Positions 1 to 9,800 of a stretch of 64,000 bases of DNA are shown piece by piece. A program made the position numbers and the translations under genes. The stretch lies in NCBI GenBank assembly GCA_963812945.1, contig CAWEXD010000006.1, positions 1 to 64,000 of the forward strand, read 5' to 3'. The notes beneath the pieces were generated by a model. The model saw nothing but the letters and a program-made list of their open reading frames with translations, had not been told where the DNA came from and made no database searches. Source of the stretch: DASRDR01 sp963812945 [NCBI: uncultured Candidatus Rokubacteria bacterium] (GTDB lineage: Bacteria > Methylomirabilota > Methylomirabilia > Rokubacteriales). Position 1 is the stretch's first letter, and the number at the start of each line of letters is the position of its first letter.

Positions 1-73
1 AGGGACCGCGGCCAGCTGCGCTCGGGCACTCCACGCGCTTCGGCCGGGCCGGCTCCGCGGCGCGTACTTGGAT

Positions 74-1573
74 ATGATGGTCACGAGGCTCTCCGCCACA
101 TCCTTCGGGAACGGGCTTCCCTGGCTGGTGCGCGGGGCGCTCAGCGCGCTCCTGTGCTTCGTGGCAACCGGCGCACTCGCCCAGCAGCCCGACCAGTCAC
201 GCGGCATCACGACCCGGCTGGACGGGTCCGTCAAGGCGGACTTCGACGGACTGGTCGAGCGCCGCGTCGTCCGTGTAGTCGTCCCGCATAGCCGCACGCT
301 CTACTTCAACGACAAGGGCCGCGAGCGCGGCATCAGCGCCGACTTCGTGCGGGATTTCGAGCGCTACATCAACCAGAAGTACAAGAAGCAACTCGGCAAG
401 CGCCCCATCACCGTCGTCATGAGGCCCACGACGCGCGACGCGCTGTTGACGAGCGTCGCCGAGGGGCTCGCGGACATCGCGGTCGGCAATCTCACCGTCA
501 CCGAGGAACGTCTGAAGCTCGTGGACCTCGTGGCCCCGGGGAGCGTGCAACCGGTCTCGGAGGTGGTGCTCAGCGGGCCGAAGTCGCCACCCATCACCGC
601 GGCCGAGGAGCTGTCCGGAAAGACGGTCCACGTGCGCAAGTCGTCGAGCTACTACGAGAGTCTCCGCGCGCTCAACGACCGCCTCGAGCAGGCGGGGAAG
701 CCTCCGGCCAGCCTGGTCCTCGTCCCGGATGCGCTGGAGGACGAGGACATGATGGAGATGCTCGACGCGGGGATACTCGAGGCGATCGTCGTTGACGATT
801 GGAAGGCCCGCATGTGGGCGCAGGTGCTGCCCCGGATGAAGGTCAACCATGCCGCGGTCGTGCGGACGGGCGGGCAGATCGGCTGGGCGATCCGCAAGGA
901 CAGCCCGAAGCTCGCGGCGATCCTGAACGAGTTCTACACGGACTTCGTCAAGAAGCAAGGCATGCTCGAGGCGCGCATGAAGCAGTACTACAGGCGGATC
1001 AAGCAGCTCAAGGACCCGACCGGCTCCGCGGACCGCAAGCGCTTCGAGGACACGCTGGCGCTGTTCAGGAAATACGGCGAGCGGTACCGCTTCGACCCGC
1101 TCATGCTCGCCGCTCAGGGGTACCAGGAGTCGCAGCTCGATCAAAGTGCCAGGAGCCATGTGGGGGCCATCGGCATCATGCAGATCATGCCCGCCACCGG
1201 GGCGGAACTGAAGGTGGGAGACATCCAGATCGCCGAATCCAACGTGCACGCCGGCGCGAAGTACATGGACTGGCTCATGACGAAACACCTGTCCGACGCG
1301 AAGTTCGACGAGACGAACCGAACACTGTTCGCCTTCGCGTGCTACAACGCCGGGCCAGGCAGCATCGCGCGCATGCGCAGGGAAGCCGTGAAGCGCGGGC
1401 TCGACCCCGACCGGTGGTTCAACAACGTCGAGGTGGTGACCGCGGAGAAGATCGGCATCGAGACGACGACGTACGTGCGAAACATCTACAAGTACTACGT
1501 CGCCTACAGGCTGTTGGTCGACGTGCAGGAGGCGCAGGAGAAGGCACGCGCCACGGTGAAGCCGGGAACCTAG
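74..1573 (+). CDS. mltF: MltF-like membrane-bound lytic murein transglycosylase
   Basis: About 499 residues. A signal peptide (hydrophobic stretch ending near ALAQQ) is followed by a type-3 solute-binding domain (roughly residues 50-310) and a C-terminal SLT lysozyme-like domain. In the SLT domain the catalytic Glu lies in GYQESQLDQSA (near residue 352) and is followed by GIMQIMPATG and the late AFACYNAGPG motif. This order is that of MltF, which cleaves the glycan strands of peptidoglycan to 1,6-anhydro products at the outer membrane. ATG codons at 74 and 77 are both possible; a TTG at 68 is in frame, and no strong ribosome site decides. No lipobox Cys is visible, so it may be soluble or N-terminally anchored rather than a lipoprotein. 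It is convergent with the next gene. Confidence 0.88.
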   Translation: MMVTRLSATSFGNGLPWLVRGALSALLCFVATGALAQQPDQSRGITTRLDGSVKADFDGLVERRVVRVVVPHSRTLYFNDKGRERGISADFVRDFERYINQKYKKQLGKRPITVVMRPTTRDALLTSVAEGLADIAVGNLTVTEERLKLVDLVAPGSVQPVSEVVLSGPKSPPITAAEELSGKTVHVRKSSSYYESLRALNDRLEQAGKPPASLVLVPDALEDEDMMEMLDAGILEAIVVDDWKARMWAQVLPRMKVNHAAVVRTGGQIGWAIRKDSPKLAAILNEFYTDFVKKQGMLEARMKQYYRRIKQLKDPTGSADRKRFEDTLALFRKYGERYRFDPLMLAAQGYQESQLDQSARSHVGAIGIMQIMPATGAELKVGDIQIAESNVHAGAKYMDWLMTKHLSDAKFDETNRTLFAFACYNAGPGSIARMRREAVKRGLDPDRWFNNVEVVTAEKIGIETTTYVRNIYKYYVAYRLLVDVQEAQEKARATVKPGT

Positions 1574-1619
1574 CGCGACACACCCGTCATCGCGGGCGCC
1601 TCCGTCCCGTCACGGGGAG

Positions 1620-1640
1620 CGAGGGCGGGTGGCGCCCTCG
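1620..1640. terminator. Hairpin between convergent genes
   Basis: An 8-bp perfect stem (CGAGGGCG / CGCCCTCG) with a 5-nt loop lies between the stops of the converging transglycosylase and AI-2E genes. There is no T-run on either side, so it is at best a bidirectional stem-loop terminator of the U-poor kind often seen in GC-rich genomes. Confidence 0.4.
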
Positions 1641-1671
1641 TGAGCGCCGACTGACTCCGCGTCATCCTGCT

Positions 1672-2784
1672 TCAGCCAGCCGGCTGCGGGTCAGACTCCG
1701 CGTGGTCCGCGTACACCCAGAGCATGAAGATCTGGTAGCCCAGCGCGAGCAGGACGGCGCCAAGGAACAGTCCGACCAAGCCCCTGGCCGCCATGCCGCC
1801 CAATGCGCCGAGCAGGATGACCGGCATCGGCGCATCGACGCCACGGCCCAGCATCAGCGGCTTCAGGACGTTGTCCAGCATGCCGGCGGCGAACAGCACC
1901 GCCGAGTAGACGATCGCCAACACAGTGCCGTAGCCGCCGCTCATCCAGATGTAGAGAATCACCGGCAGGATGACGAGCACGGCGGGCAGCTGTGCAATGC
2001 CCAGCACCAGGACGATGATCGCGAGCAGGCCCGCCAGCGGGATTCCGGCCACGAGCATTATCACGCCGACCGCGAGGGCCTGGATCAGGGCCACGCCGAT
2101 GACACCCTGTGCGACCGCGCGAATGGTCGCCGTGGACAGCGCAACGAGCTTGGGAGCGCGCTCGGGGCTGGTGATCCGCGCGAAGATCGCCTGGCTGCTG
2201 CGTGCGCCAGCCTCGCCAAATGCCATGATGACGCCGGCAATCACGAACGCCGCCAGGAACTGGAGCATGCCGCCGCCAATGCCGGCCACCGCGCCCAGCG
2301 CCCATATCGCGAGCTCGCCGATCTTCGGCTGCATGCTCTTCACGAGTGCCGGCAGGTCGGCGTGTGCCCGCGACCAGAACGCATGGATCTCCTTGCCGAC
2401 GATCGGCCATCCTTCCACACCCGGGCGCGGAGGCGGAATCTGCAGGGTGTTGGCCTGGACGCCTGCTACGAATTCCTGCGCCGCGTCGCCCAGCGAGCCC
2501 ACCAGCAGGCCCGTCGGCACCACGAAGAGCAGCACACCAACCAGGACGATCAGCGTGGACGCCAATCCCTGCTTGCCACCCAGCCGGTACGCGACCCGCT
2601 GGTGGAGCGGGTACATCGTGACGGCGAGGATCACCGCCCAGACCGTCAGGGTCAGGAATGGCGAGAAGATCCGGAAACAGAGCATCGCCAGTGCGAAGAT
2701 GAGACCGGCGCGGATCAGCACGTCGAGCAGCGGCGTTGTCCCTTGTCCTTCGAGACCTTGGTCTGGCTTCAAGGGCGCATTCAT
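1672..2784 (-). CDS. AI-2E family transporter (PerM/TqsA-type)
   Basis: 370 residues with about seven to eight hydrophobic segments in the AI-2E exporter pattern: two N-terminal helices, a soluble middle part around FVAGVQANTL, then closely spaced C-terminal helices including GIPLAGLLAIIVLVLGIAQLPA. Family members export the autoinducer AI-2 or act as putative permeases or Na+/H+ antiporters; the substrate cannot be read from sequence. The start at 2784 is preceded by AAGGAG at good spacing. It overlaps the upstream SemiSWEET-like gene as ATGA, so the two are co-transcribed and probably translationally coupled. An in-frame longer reading exists but lacks a ribosome site. Confidence 0.87.
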   Translation of the reverse strand: MNAPLKPDQGLEGQGTTPLLDVLIRAGLIFALAMLCFRIFSPFLTLTVWAVILAVTMYPLHQRVAYRLGGKQGLASTLIVLVGVLLFVVPTGLLVGSLGDAAQEFVAGVQANTLQIPPPRPGVEGWPIVGKEIHAFWSRAHADLPALVKSMQPKIGELAIWALGAVAGIGGGMLQFLAAFVIAGVIMAFGEAGARSSQAIFARITSPERAPKLVALSTATIRAVAQGVIGVALIQALAVGVIMLVAGIPLAGLLAIIVLVLGIAQLPAVLVILPVILYIWMSGGYGTVLAIVYSAVLFAAGMLDNVLKPLMLGRGVDAPMPVILLGALGGMAARGLVGLFLGAVLLALGYQIFMLWVYADHAESDPQPAG

Positions 2785-3179
2785 CGTCCTTCTCCTTGTG
2801 ATCGTCCCCGTTCGCGGCGCGCATAGTGAATATACGCGCCCACCATGAAAGCATTTGTCACCACGGCAATCATATTCCAGATCACCACGGGTCTCGAAAC
2901 GATGACCAGTCCGTACCAGATCCACAGAATCTGGAAGGTGCCCATGATCGCCGCCATCTTCGGGTTCATGCCTGCACTCGACCGCCGCCTCAGCATCGCG
3001 ATCAGGTCCGGCACGGCGGCAAAGGTCGTTCCAAATCCCGCTACCAGGCCGAGGACCTCTGAGCGCGTGAACCTGGGGGCGAGCAGACTCTGGGTGTCAG
3101 TGACCAACAGTCCTTCGCAGCCATACAGCATGATGGTGCCCAGGAAGAGAAGTAGTAGACGCCGTCTGGAGATGGTCAT
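2781..3179 (-). CDS. SemiSWEET-like (PQ-loop) small transporter
   Basis: 132 residues. The C-terminal two thirds has the SemiSWEET pattern: a helix with VAGFGTTFAAVPDLIAMLRRRSS, then GMNPKMAAIMGTFQILWIWYG, then a third helix with WNMIAVVTNAF. SemiSWEETs are three-helix half-transporters that dimerise to move sugars. An extra N-terminal hydrophobic segment (LLLLFLGTIMLYG) is longer than usual and could be an uncleaved fourth helix or a signal sequence. The stop overlaps the AI-2E gene start by 4 nt. Substrate unknown. Confidence 0.75.
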   Translation of the reverse strand: MTISRRRLLLLFLGTIMLYGCEGLLVTDTQSLLAPRFTRSEVLGLVAGFGTTFAAVPDLIAMLRRRSSAGMNPKMAAIMGTFQILWIWYGLVIVSRPVVIWNMIAVVTNAFMVGAYIHYARRERGRSQGEGR

Positions 3180-3189
3180 GGTTACCTCC

Positions 3190-3230
3190 CGTTCCAGAAA
3201 CGAACCTGGCCGTTCCGGAAACGAACCTGG
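3190..3230. repeat. Two tandem 20-bp repeats
   Basis: Positions 3190-3209 and 3211-3230 match at 19 of 20 bases (CGTTCCRGAAACGAACCTGG), separated by one base. They sit just upstream of the SemiSWEET gene and downstream of the SurA-like stop. They could be operator sites or a remnant of an insertion-sequence end; nothing else in 3180-3336 looks like a gene. Confidence 0.6.
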
Positions 3231-3336
3231 ACGATGCGGCCCGCTCCAGTCCCGCAGGGACTCCCGCGAGGGCCGGCCGGCTCCGTTCCGGGACGTCGCC
3301 CCGGGTCCGAACGCCTCGTGGCGGAGCCCTTCGGCG

Positions 3337-4074
3337 TCACCGGTGCTCCCCGGCGCCGGCCAGGGGGTCCGGAACTCGCGCGCCCTCGTCGACGAGGCGG
3401 CGGATGACCCTGCGCGCCCTCGTCTCGACGAGCCACTCTGCGAGTTGCCGGCGGGCCGCGTCGCCCTCGAGCCGCGCGCGGACCGCTTCCCGCGCCGCCT
3501 CGCCGTGCGGGCCGGGCCCCATGGCCGCCGTCACCTCCGCCTCGGAGACGAAGGCGAGGTCGCGGAAGCGGAGCTCGACGAAGCGGCGTCCGATGAGGTC
3601 GTCATCGACCAGCCGCCGTGCCCAGGCGGGATCCACGTCGGCGGTCCGGAGCCACACCGCGAGGACGGCCTGGCCACCCGCCCGGCCCGCGGTGGCTGCC
3701 CACGCCTCGGTCCGCTCGTCGGCCGTCGTCTCGAGGCCGAGCCGCGTCGCCTCCCGGGCGAGAAGCCGTCCATCCACGTAGCGCTCGACATCCGTCGCCT
3801 CGATGGCTCGCGGAGACGGATTCAGCTCGAAGAGCCCGAGCGCTCGCGCGAGCGCGACGTCGCTCGCCGTCACGAGGGTGCCATCGACTTCGGCCACAAC
3901 CCTGTCGAGGAAACGAGCGTCGGCGTGGCTCATCACGGCGGCGCCGACCGTGCCGAAGACGGTGAGGACGCCCAACGCCGCTCCAACGAGCTTCGGCAAA
4001 GCTCCGGAGTCCGCTCGGCGCCCCACCGCGCCAGTCGCGGGACTCTTCGCCGCGGCCATCCATCGTCTCCGCAT
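3337..4074 (-). CDS. SurA-N-like periplasmic chaperone without PPIase domain
   Basis: 245 residues. A hydrophobic export segment near residues 27-50 is followed by FLDRVVAEVDGTLVTASDVALARAL, the typical opening of the SurA N-terminal chaperone domain, and an Ala/Arg-rich helical tail. No parvulin PPIase domain is present, so it is much shorter than SurA (about 430 residues). It is the last gene of the tamB-bamA operon; its ATG overlaps the preceding stop as TGATG. Role inferred: escorting outer-membrane proteins to the neighbouring barrel insertase. Confidence 0.7.
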   Translation of the reverse strand: MRRRWMAAAKSPATGAVGRRADSGALPKLVGAALGVLTVFGTVGAAVMSHADARFLDRVVAEVDGTLVTASDVALARALGLFELNPSPRAIEATDVERYVDGRLLAREATRLGLETTADERTEAWAATAGRAGGQAVLAVWLRTADVDPAWARRLVDDDLIGRRFVELRFRDLAFVSEAEVTAAMGPGPHGEAAREAVRARLEGDAARRQLAEWLVETRARRVIRRLVDEGARVPDPLAGAGEHR

Positions 4075-6839
4075 CAGAAGGGGAACCCCACCGTCAGATA
4101 GAGCTGGAGCCGATCCTCGCCCGGAATCGGCTGGAGCGCGTAGGCCACGTCGAACCGGATGGGCCCGACCGGCGTCGCGACGCGCAGGCCTCCCCCGGCC
4201 CCCGACTTGAACGCCGAGAAGCTCAGGTCGCTGACATCCGGCGTCACCGTGCCGGCATCGATGAACACCGCCCCGCTGATCCAGCGCCAGAGCGGAAAGC
4301 GCCACTCCAGGCTCAGGACCGCCAGCGCCTCGCCGCCGAGCGGGTTCCCGGCTGCGTCCCTCTGGCCCAGCTGGTTCTCGGGAAACCCGCGTACGCTCGT
4401 GCTGCCGCCCGTGAAGAAACGGTCCTGGATCGGCAGGCTCTCTGTCCCGCCGAACGGGGCGGCCAGTCCCAGCCGTCCCGAGACCGCGACCACGGTGGGC
4501 GGCAGCCACGAGAAGAACCAGCTCGTCGAAAACTCGGCCTTCACGAACTCGACGTTTCCGCCGAGGGCGGTGTGCGCCGCTTCCAGGGACGCCCGGTGGA
4601 CGCTGCCCCGGCGGGGGTTGAAGCGGTCGTCGCGGAAGTCCCAGAGGACGACCGGCGTCAGGCTCCCGATCCGATCGGTACCCGGCTCGATGCCCTGAGC
4701 CTGGAGATCCGGGCTCACGTCGGAGACTCGCGCCCCCTCCAAGCGGTAGCGGAGCTGCGACCGGAAGACCTGCGTCCCGCGCGGATTCAGGAGGTCGTCG
4801 CCGATCCAGGCCAGGAACCCGACGCGCCGGAGGTCATAGCCGAGGTTCTCGCTGCGCTCCCCATACAGCTCGGCCTGACCCTGCCAGGACATCCCGGGAA
4901 TCCAGGGCTCTCGGTAGACGAGGTCGACGTGGTCGAGGCGCCGGATCGCCTCGCCGCCGACAGCCTCCTTGACGCGGATGCCGGCGCTCCGGGCGGTCCC
5001 GAATAGGTTGTCGTGCGACAGCTCGAGGTACCCACTGACGCCCAACGCGGTATCGTAGCCCAGGCCCAGCTCGAACCGCCAGGGCTTCTGCTCGGCGAGA
5101 AGGACCTCGACGTCGGCGAACGGCGCGGGCGGAGGGCGGGGCGGGCCCACGTCGGCCGTCGCGAACGCCGGCGGGCGTTCGAGGCGTCGCCGGGCCGCGG
5201 CAAGCCGCTCCGGGTCGAAGACGTCCCCGGGCTCGAACCCGAGCTGCCGGCGCACCGTTTCCGCCTTCGTCACCGCGAGCCCGCGCAGGAGGATCCGCCC
5301 GATTCGCGTCTGGGGGCCCTCGGCAATGCGATAGATCACCGAGACCTCGCGGTCGCGGCGAGTGACCTCGGGGTCCGCCGTCGCGCCGTGATACCCCCGG
5401 CGGGCGTAGAGCCGCTCGATCCCGCGCCGCCCCTCCTCGATCCGGGCGGGATTCCATGGATCCCCCGGCACGATCGGAATCGCGGCGAGGAGCTCCGCGG
5501 TCGTGAACAGAGTCTGCCCTTCGACGTCGACGTACCCGACCCTCACCCGGGGGCCTTCCACGACCGGAATCACGATGTGCGCGCGCGTCCGGCCGTCCTC
5601 GAACCGGACCGCGGCGGGGCCGACGGCCGCGTCGGCGAATCCCTGGGTCCGGGCGAAGGCCCGGAGCGCGGCCACGTCCCCGTCGAGGACGTCCTGGCGA
5701 AACAGGCCCTTCTCCAGGACGCCCGAGGGGCGCGTCGCGATCGCCGCCCGCAGCTGCCCGGCCGCGAGGGCGGCGTTTCCGTCGAACGTCACCGTCGCGA
5801 CGCGCACCTCCGGGCCCTCGTCCACCACGAAGCCGATCCCCGGCGGGTCGACGGAGCCGTCGAGGGATCCCGTGACGCGGGCGAAGGCGTATCCCCGCTC
5901 GCGGTAGAGGGCCTCGAGCTGGCGCGCGCTCGCCTCGACCTCGAATTCGTCGACCGCGTCGCTGTCGAGCACGGTCAGGCGATCCCGGAGCACAGACTCC
6001 GCCAGAGCGCTCCGTCCGGCGAAGGTCACCGCGTATCGCCGGCCCGCCGCGACGTCGATGGTCAGGTCGACTCGCGGCGTGCCGGCGACCTGGCTGGGCG
6101 GGCGGGCGGTGACGCGAGCCTCGAAGAATCCCTCCCGCCGCAGCCGCTCCTCGAGCGCGCTCACCCGTTCGCGGATCGCGGCCTCCCGGTATCGGTCGCC
6201 GGGGCCGAGGCCGAGCGCCTCGGTCACGGTCTTCTCGGGCAGCCCGAGCGATCCTTCGAAACGGACCTGCTCGATCCGGACCGGTGTCCCGGCGGCTAGG
6301 CTGACGGTGACGTCCTGCCCCGCCTCTCCGGAGACGGCCACGGTCTCGACCTCGACCCGCGCGTCGAGGTAGCCCTCGCGGTGGTAGAGCGCGAGGAGGT
6401 CCTCACGGGCGCGCGCGAGCCGCCCCGGGGACGCCTCCTCGCCGAGCGCCAGGGATGCCGCCGCGACGAGCTGAGCGAGGTCGAGTCCCGTGTCCCCCTG
6501 CCAAGCGATCCGGAGCACGAGCGGCTTCGGCGTCAGGTGGTAGCGCAGGCGGATACCCTCCGGAGCGTCGATCTCCTCGACGAGGATGTCCGCGAAGAGC
6601 CCGAGCGCCCACAGCCGCTCGAGGCTCTCCCGCACCGCAGCCCGCGCGCGCGGCCGGCCCACCAGCTCGCCGATCGCGCCCCGGACGAGCGACTCGGGGA
6701 CTCCGGTGGAGGCGATGAGGTCGACCGCCGTGACCATCGGACGCTCACCGTCGTGGGCCCGGGCGGCGTCCGGCCCGGCCGAGACCAGGAGCCAGAGCGT
6801 GGCCGCGAGGGCGACGGTCGCACCTCCGCGCGCCCTCAT
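4074..6839 (-). CDS. BamA/TamA-type outer-membrane assembly protein
   Basis: 921 residues: a signal peptide ending near AARAHDG, then a series of POTRA-like repeats (at least five; recurring patterns such as VRIEQVRFEGSLGLPE, VATVTFDGNAAL, VGYVDVEGQTLF, IGRILLRGLAVTK), and a C-terminal Omp85 barrel from about residue 570. The barrel carries the FTGGSTSVRGF signature that forms the lid-lock loop 6 motif, and ends in the aromatic residue pair GFPF typical of barrels. It inserts or folds outer-membrane proteins. Encoded between tamB and a SurA-like gene with 4-nt and 1-nt overlaps, so it may be the TamA partner of TamB; a BamA role cannot be excluded because no bam lipoproteins are nearby. Confidence 0.9.
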   Translation of the reverse strand: MRARGGATVALAATLWLLVSAGPDAARAHDGERPMVTAVDLIASTGVPESLVRGAIGELVGRPRARAAVRESLERLWALGLFADILVEEIDAPEGIRLRYHLTPKPLVLRIAWQGDTGLDLAQLVAAASLALGEEASPGRLARAREDLLALYHREGYLDARVEVETVAVSGEAGQDVTVSLAAGTPVRIEQVRFEGSLGLPEKTVTEALGLGPGDRYREAAIRERVSALEERLRREGFFEARVTARPPSQVAGTPRVDLTIDVAAGRRYAVTFAGRSALAESVLRDRLTVLDSDAVDEFEVEASARQLEALYRERGYAFARVTGSLDGSVDPPGIGFVVDEGPEVRVATVTFDGNAALAAGQLRAAIATRPSGVLEKGLFRQDVLDGDVAALRAFARTQGFADAAVGPAAVRFEDGRTRAHIVIPVVEGPRVRVGYVDVEGQTLFTTAELLAAIPIVPGDPWNPARIEEGRRGIERLYARRGYHGATADPEVTRRDREVSVIYRIAEGPQTRIGRILLRGLAVTKAETVRRQLGFEPGDVFDPERLAAARRRLERPPAFATADVGPPRPPPAPFADVEVLLAEQKPWRFELGLGYDTALGVSGYLELSHDNLFGTARSAGIRVKEAVGGEAIRRLDHVDLVYREPWIPGMSWQGQAELYGERSENLGYDLRRVGFLAWIGDDLLNPRGTQVFRSQLRYRLEGARVSDVSPDLQAQGIEPGTDRIGSLTPVVLWDFRDDRFNPRRGSVHRASLEAAHTALGGNVEFVKAEFSTSWFFSWLPPTVVAVSGRLGLAAPFGGTESLPIQDRFFTGGSTSVRGFPENQLGQRDAAGNPLGGEALAVLSLEWRFPLWRWISGAVFIDAGTVTPDVSDLSFSAFKSGAGGGLRVATPVGPIRFDVAYALQPIPGEDRLQLYLTVGFPF

Positions 6840-9800
6840 CGGAATCGGAGCCGCAGGACCACTCCGGCCGCATAGCCGCCGCTCATTCCTCGCTCGCCGA
6901 CCAGACTCAGCGGACCGAGGAGCTGGTATTCGACCCGGACCCGTTGCTGTCCCGTGCTGTCCGTCCCGGGGGCGCCGGCCGGGGCCGTTCGCTCGGGCGC
7001 CGCCCGGGTTCCCACCTGGAGCCGCTGCTCGCCGTCGCCCCCACCCAGTCCCGGCAGACCTTGGAGTCCCAGGAGGTCGCGGACGATGGTCCGGGCTGCT
7101 TCCTCGGCGAGGACGCCCGCGGGCGACTGCTCGAGCTCCGCGCGCGTCGCCCCGAAGGCGACGAGGGCCAGAAGATCCTCCTGGGGGAGCGGAGGGGTTG
7201 AAGAGAGGCGCACGTCCAGCCCGTCGATGCGTCCGCTGACCCGGACCGTAACGTCGTACTGGCGGATGCGCGCGGTGGCGACCGCATCGACGAAGGGGTC
7301 CAGACGCCGGGGATCGACGAACCGGGCCGTTGCCGCGACGATCGTGAAGCGGCGATCCCGGAATGTTACCCGGCCCTCCCGGGTCTCGATCGTCCCCAGC
7401 ACGGCCGGGGCCGCCGTGGAGCCCTCGACGGAGAGGGCACCGCCGAGTCGCAGGGAGGCGGTGCGGTTTCGCACCACGAGGTTGTCGTCGAGCTTGACGG
7501 CGATCCGCAACGGGAGCCCGACCCCGCCGGACGCCTGCCCGGCCGACCCCTGCGGGGACCCGGCGCCGGGAGCGAGCTCGCGCGTGTACAGCCCCCGGAC
7601 CAGGCGGAGCTCCCCCTGGAGCAGCCCGCGCGCGGCGCGGCCCACCAGCTCCAGATCGCCGTCCCAGAGGGTCGAGAGACCGTCGAGCGGCGTCACGGCG
7701 ACGCGCCGAGCCGTGAGGGCCACGCGATACGCCCCGAGGTCCCCGTCCGCCAGCGCCGCCTCGCCGCTCGCGGTCAGGGTTCCTCCGCCGAGGACGCCCC
7801 GAGCCTCGATCAGACGGAGCCCGGTGGGAGACGCGGTGAACCGCGCCTGGATCTCGCGCACGGGCTCCGCGTAGCCGCGGACCGTGACGCTCGCGTCGTG
7901 GAGGGCTCCAGTGCCGCTGATCTCGGGCGCCGAGGTCGTGCCTCGCACGGTCGCCCTCACGTCCAGAGTCCCACCAGCCGCCTCCACCTCGGGCCGGAGC
8001 GTCGCGAGCATGGACAGCGGGATCCGGGCGCCGAGCTCGGCATCGAGGGCGCCTCCCGCGTGAAGCGTCCCGCGGCCCGTGATCGTCCCCGCACGCCCCT
8101 CGAGCAACAGGCGCTCGACGCGCAGCGCGCCCGCGTCGAAGCTCGCGACGATCGGCTCGCGGCTCGCGAGCGCCTCGCCCGCGACCACGAGGCGGAGCGG
8201 GTCGAGACGGAGCGTCCCTCGCCCCGCCCTCGGGCGGTCCAGCGGGACGTCGGCCAGGAGCCGCGCCGACACCGAGCCGTCGACCGTCGCTCGCTCCCCC
8301 AGGCCGAGCCGTCGCCCCAGCTCCCCGAGGGGCAGGTCGTCGACCGCAGCGCGGACCCTCATCGTGGAGCCCGCCTCGGCACGCCCCTCGGCAACGGCGC
8401 TGAGCCCACGCTCGGGAAAGCCGAGCTCGACGCGAACCGCACGCCCCCGGAGCTCGCCCGCCAGGGTCCCGGCGCCGAGCGCCTCGCCCGCGGCGCGGAC
8501 CCCGTCGAACCGAAGCGCCAGCGATGCGGTGACGTCCTCGAGAGACCGGAACACGGCCTCGAGGCGTCCCGACGCCGAGCCGGCAAGGCCGAGGGCCGGG
8601 GGGACATCTCGGAGCTCCGCCAACCCGGCCGGTCCGAGCCGGGCCTCCAGGCGGCCGCCTCCGCTCCACTGCCACGACCCCGTCCCCCGCACGGCCACGC
8701 CGCGAACGCGGGTGGACACGGCGGTCGCCTCGATCCGCTCCGCGTCCATCCGGAAGGCGGCGTGGAGCGCCTCGATCGGCCAGCCTCCCACCGTCAGGAC
8801 CGGGGCCGTGAGCGTTCCCCGCCCGCGCCACCCTCCCGTCGCCCACGACGCCTCGCCCTCGAGCGCGAGTGGATCCTTCCCGAGGACGGCGCGGGCGTCG
8901 GCAATCCGGATGGCGGAGGGCGTGAGCCGGAACGGGACCGTGACCCCTGTGAGCGTGACCCCCGCGCTCGTGAGGGCGGTCGCCTCGAGCCGCCCGCTGG
9001 CGACCGGCTCCCGCCACGACCCGCTCACGTCCGCGGAGACGATCGCCTGGCCGGCAACGCGGTCCTGACCGAGGCCACGCGCCAGCTCGGCCCCGTCGGC
9101 CACGAGCCGGCTGCGGAGCGCGATCGGCCCTTCGAACGGCACGCGGCCGTCCACGGACAGCGTTCCCACCAGCCAGCGGCCGCGGATCGACACGGCCTCC
9201 AGCCCGGTCCTGGTGAGCCGCGCCTCCCCCCGCACCTCGCCCGGGGTGACCCGGTCGAGCGGCGGCGGCAGCCGCGCCTGCTCCAGCCCGAGCGCGATGC
9301 GGGCGTCGCTCCCCCCGGCTTCCATGACGGCGGACGCGACGAACGTTCCCAGCGGACCCTCGGCCCGGAACTGGTCCACCGTGAGCCGCCCGCGGTCCCA
9401 CCGGATGACTGCCGGCGAGCGAGTCGTCCAGCGTCCGCCCCCGACAACGAGGTCGTCCGGGGTGATCGACGCCGTCATTCGGATCTCTCCCGGCCGCCAC
9501 AGGGGAACCTCGGCCTCCGCGCGTGCCGAGACGCTCCCGAGCACTCGCCCGCGCGCCGCCGGCGCCGCCTGGGCCACGATGGGATCCAGGTTGGCCCGCT
9601 CGAGTCGGGCCTGCGCGGCGATGGTCTGGCCTTCCTCGAGCCGCCCCTGGGCCGTGGCCGAGAGCCTCATCGCGGGGAACTCGAGCGCCGCTGTCAGGTC
9701 GCGGCCTGTGACACCGACGTCGAGGCGGCCCGGCCCGAGGAGGACGCCGCCGAGCGAGACGTCACGGAGGCCGATCGCCGCGGTGGCGGACACCGTCCCC

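Noticed and set aside
799-2826. Long plus-strand open frame overlapping the transglycosylase and AI-2E genes
   Set aside because: Arg/Gly/His-rich translation with no domain; it is antisense or out of frame to two well-supported genes and reflects the GC-rich codon pattern.
6840-9500. In-frame upward extension of the barrel gene to 9500
   Set aside because: That part overlaps tamB on the same strand in another frame and is low-complexity; the start at 6839 with ATGA overlap and a signal peptide is far better.
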